Program-made: the position numbers and the translations under genes
The notes under the pieces: generated by a model
What the model was told of the DNA's origin: nothing
Databases searched by the model: none
What the model saw: the letters and a program-made list of their open reading frames with translations, nothing else
NCBI GenBank assembly: GCA_018701105.1
Contig: JABIWD010000016.1
Coordinates: 1 to 21,138 of the forward strand
Length of the DNA: 21,138 nt
Direction of reading: 5' to 3'
DNA from: Candidatus Uhrbacteria bacterium
GTDB taxonomy: Bacteria > Patescibacteriota > Patescibacteriia > UBA9934 > UBA11717
In this document: in pieces, positions 21,017 through 21,138 of the stretch
Layout of the letters: every line of letters starts with the position of its first letter
Position numbering within the stretch: the first letter of the stretch is position 1

Positions 21017-21025
21017 ATTATAGCA
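21017..21025 (-). promoter_or_regulatory. dnaX extended -10 promoter, near-leaderless
   Basis: The minus strand reads TGCTATAAT, a perfect extended -10 ending 9 nt before the ATG at 21007. The predicted leader is about 2-3 nt. It starts right after the terminator of the upstream gene. Confidence 0.65.
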
Positions 21026-21030
21026 CAATC

Positions 21031-21058
21031 AAAAAACAGGAGCTGCCCCCTGTTTTTT
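21031..21058 (-). terminator. Terminator of the upstream unidentified gene
   Basis: Arms AAAAAACAGG (21031-21040) and CCTGTTTTTT (21049-21058) surround an 8-nt loop, giving a T6 tract on the minus strand. The stem overlaps the upstream gene's TAA stop codon at 21057-21059. Confidence 0.75.
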
Positions 21059-21138
21059 ATGTTGAAATGATATTTTCTATGGCTGCCCACTTGGCCTTTT
21101 GCCCCTTTGGTATGAGTCCAATCGCTTCATCACCCGGT
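21057..21138 (-). CDS. C-terminal end of an unidentified protein (partial)
   Basis: The minus strand is open from the window edge to a TAA at 21057-21059. It encodes 26 residues ending PKGQKAKWAAIENIIST, with PGDEAIGL at the visible start. Support for coding is the open frame ending exactly at a terminator. The fragment is too short to identify a family. Confidence 0.55.
   Translation of the reverse strand, partial: PGDEAIGLIPKGQKAKWAAIENIIST

Overview
The window reads as a chromosomal segment of a host-dependent or streamlined Gram-positive-like bacterium, most likely a member of Candidatus Patescibacteria (the CPR). This is an inference from several signs. Genes are packed with very short or overlapping junctions. 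The alanyl-tRNA synthetase lacks the C-terminal C-Ala domain. There is a secreted protein with the 'RHAFPN...YFTWY...NVRYHPG.KMVKY...YG..WN' module that I associate with Patescibacteria surface proteins. Many first-in-operon genes have a -10 element only 6-10 nt before the start codon and no Shine-Dalgarno sequence. No phage, insertion sequence, CRISPR or plasmid features are seen.

Layout. (1) 1-6631 is almost all minus strand: the start of infA, alaS, and a tightly coupled envelope group made of a small anchored Cys-rich protein, a family 2 glycosyltransferase, a thrombospondin-3/PKD surface protein and murJ. A SPOUT RNA methyltransferase lies upstream of that group. (2) 6687-8434 holds era (plus), a thioredoxin-like mini-protein (minus) and a small secreted protein (plus). 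(3) 8380-12771 holds a beta-CASP metallo-hydrolase (minus), an orphan 104-residue protein with an unusually classical promoter and RBS (plus), a CPA2-type cation/proton antiporter (minus) and alr (minus). (4) 12835-18244 is a plus-strand block: dus, a carboxylate-amine-ligase-like ATP-grasp enzyme, a RimK-like ATP-grasp enzyme and a DUF1704 HExxxH metallopeptidase, joined by 1-2 nt gaps. A tRNA-Gln(CUG) gene and a GNAT/FemAB-like protein follow. (5) 18286-19381 holds a 53-residue membrane peptide gene and a secreted surface protein. (6) 19415-21138 holds dnaX and the end of an unidentified gene, both minus strand.

How the genes fit together. infA, alaS, era, dus, the SPOUT methyltransferase, the beta-CASP protein, tRNA-Gln and dnaX are informational housekeeping genes. 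alr and murJ indicate that the cell makes peptidoglycan (D-Ala supply and lipid II flipping), and the GT2 and surface proteins belong to the envelope.

The strongest candidate for an undescribed system is the ATP-grasp / RimK / DUF1704 / GNAT-like cluster at 13856-18244. It combines two predicted amide-bond-forming enzymes with one predicted amide-bond-cleaving enzyme in a single coupled unit, which suggests reversible peptide-like modification of a protein C-terminus or synthesis of a small peptide. The sequence does not reveal the substrate.
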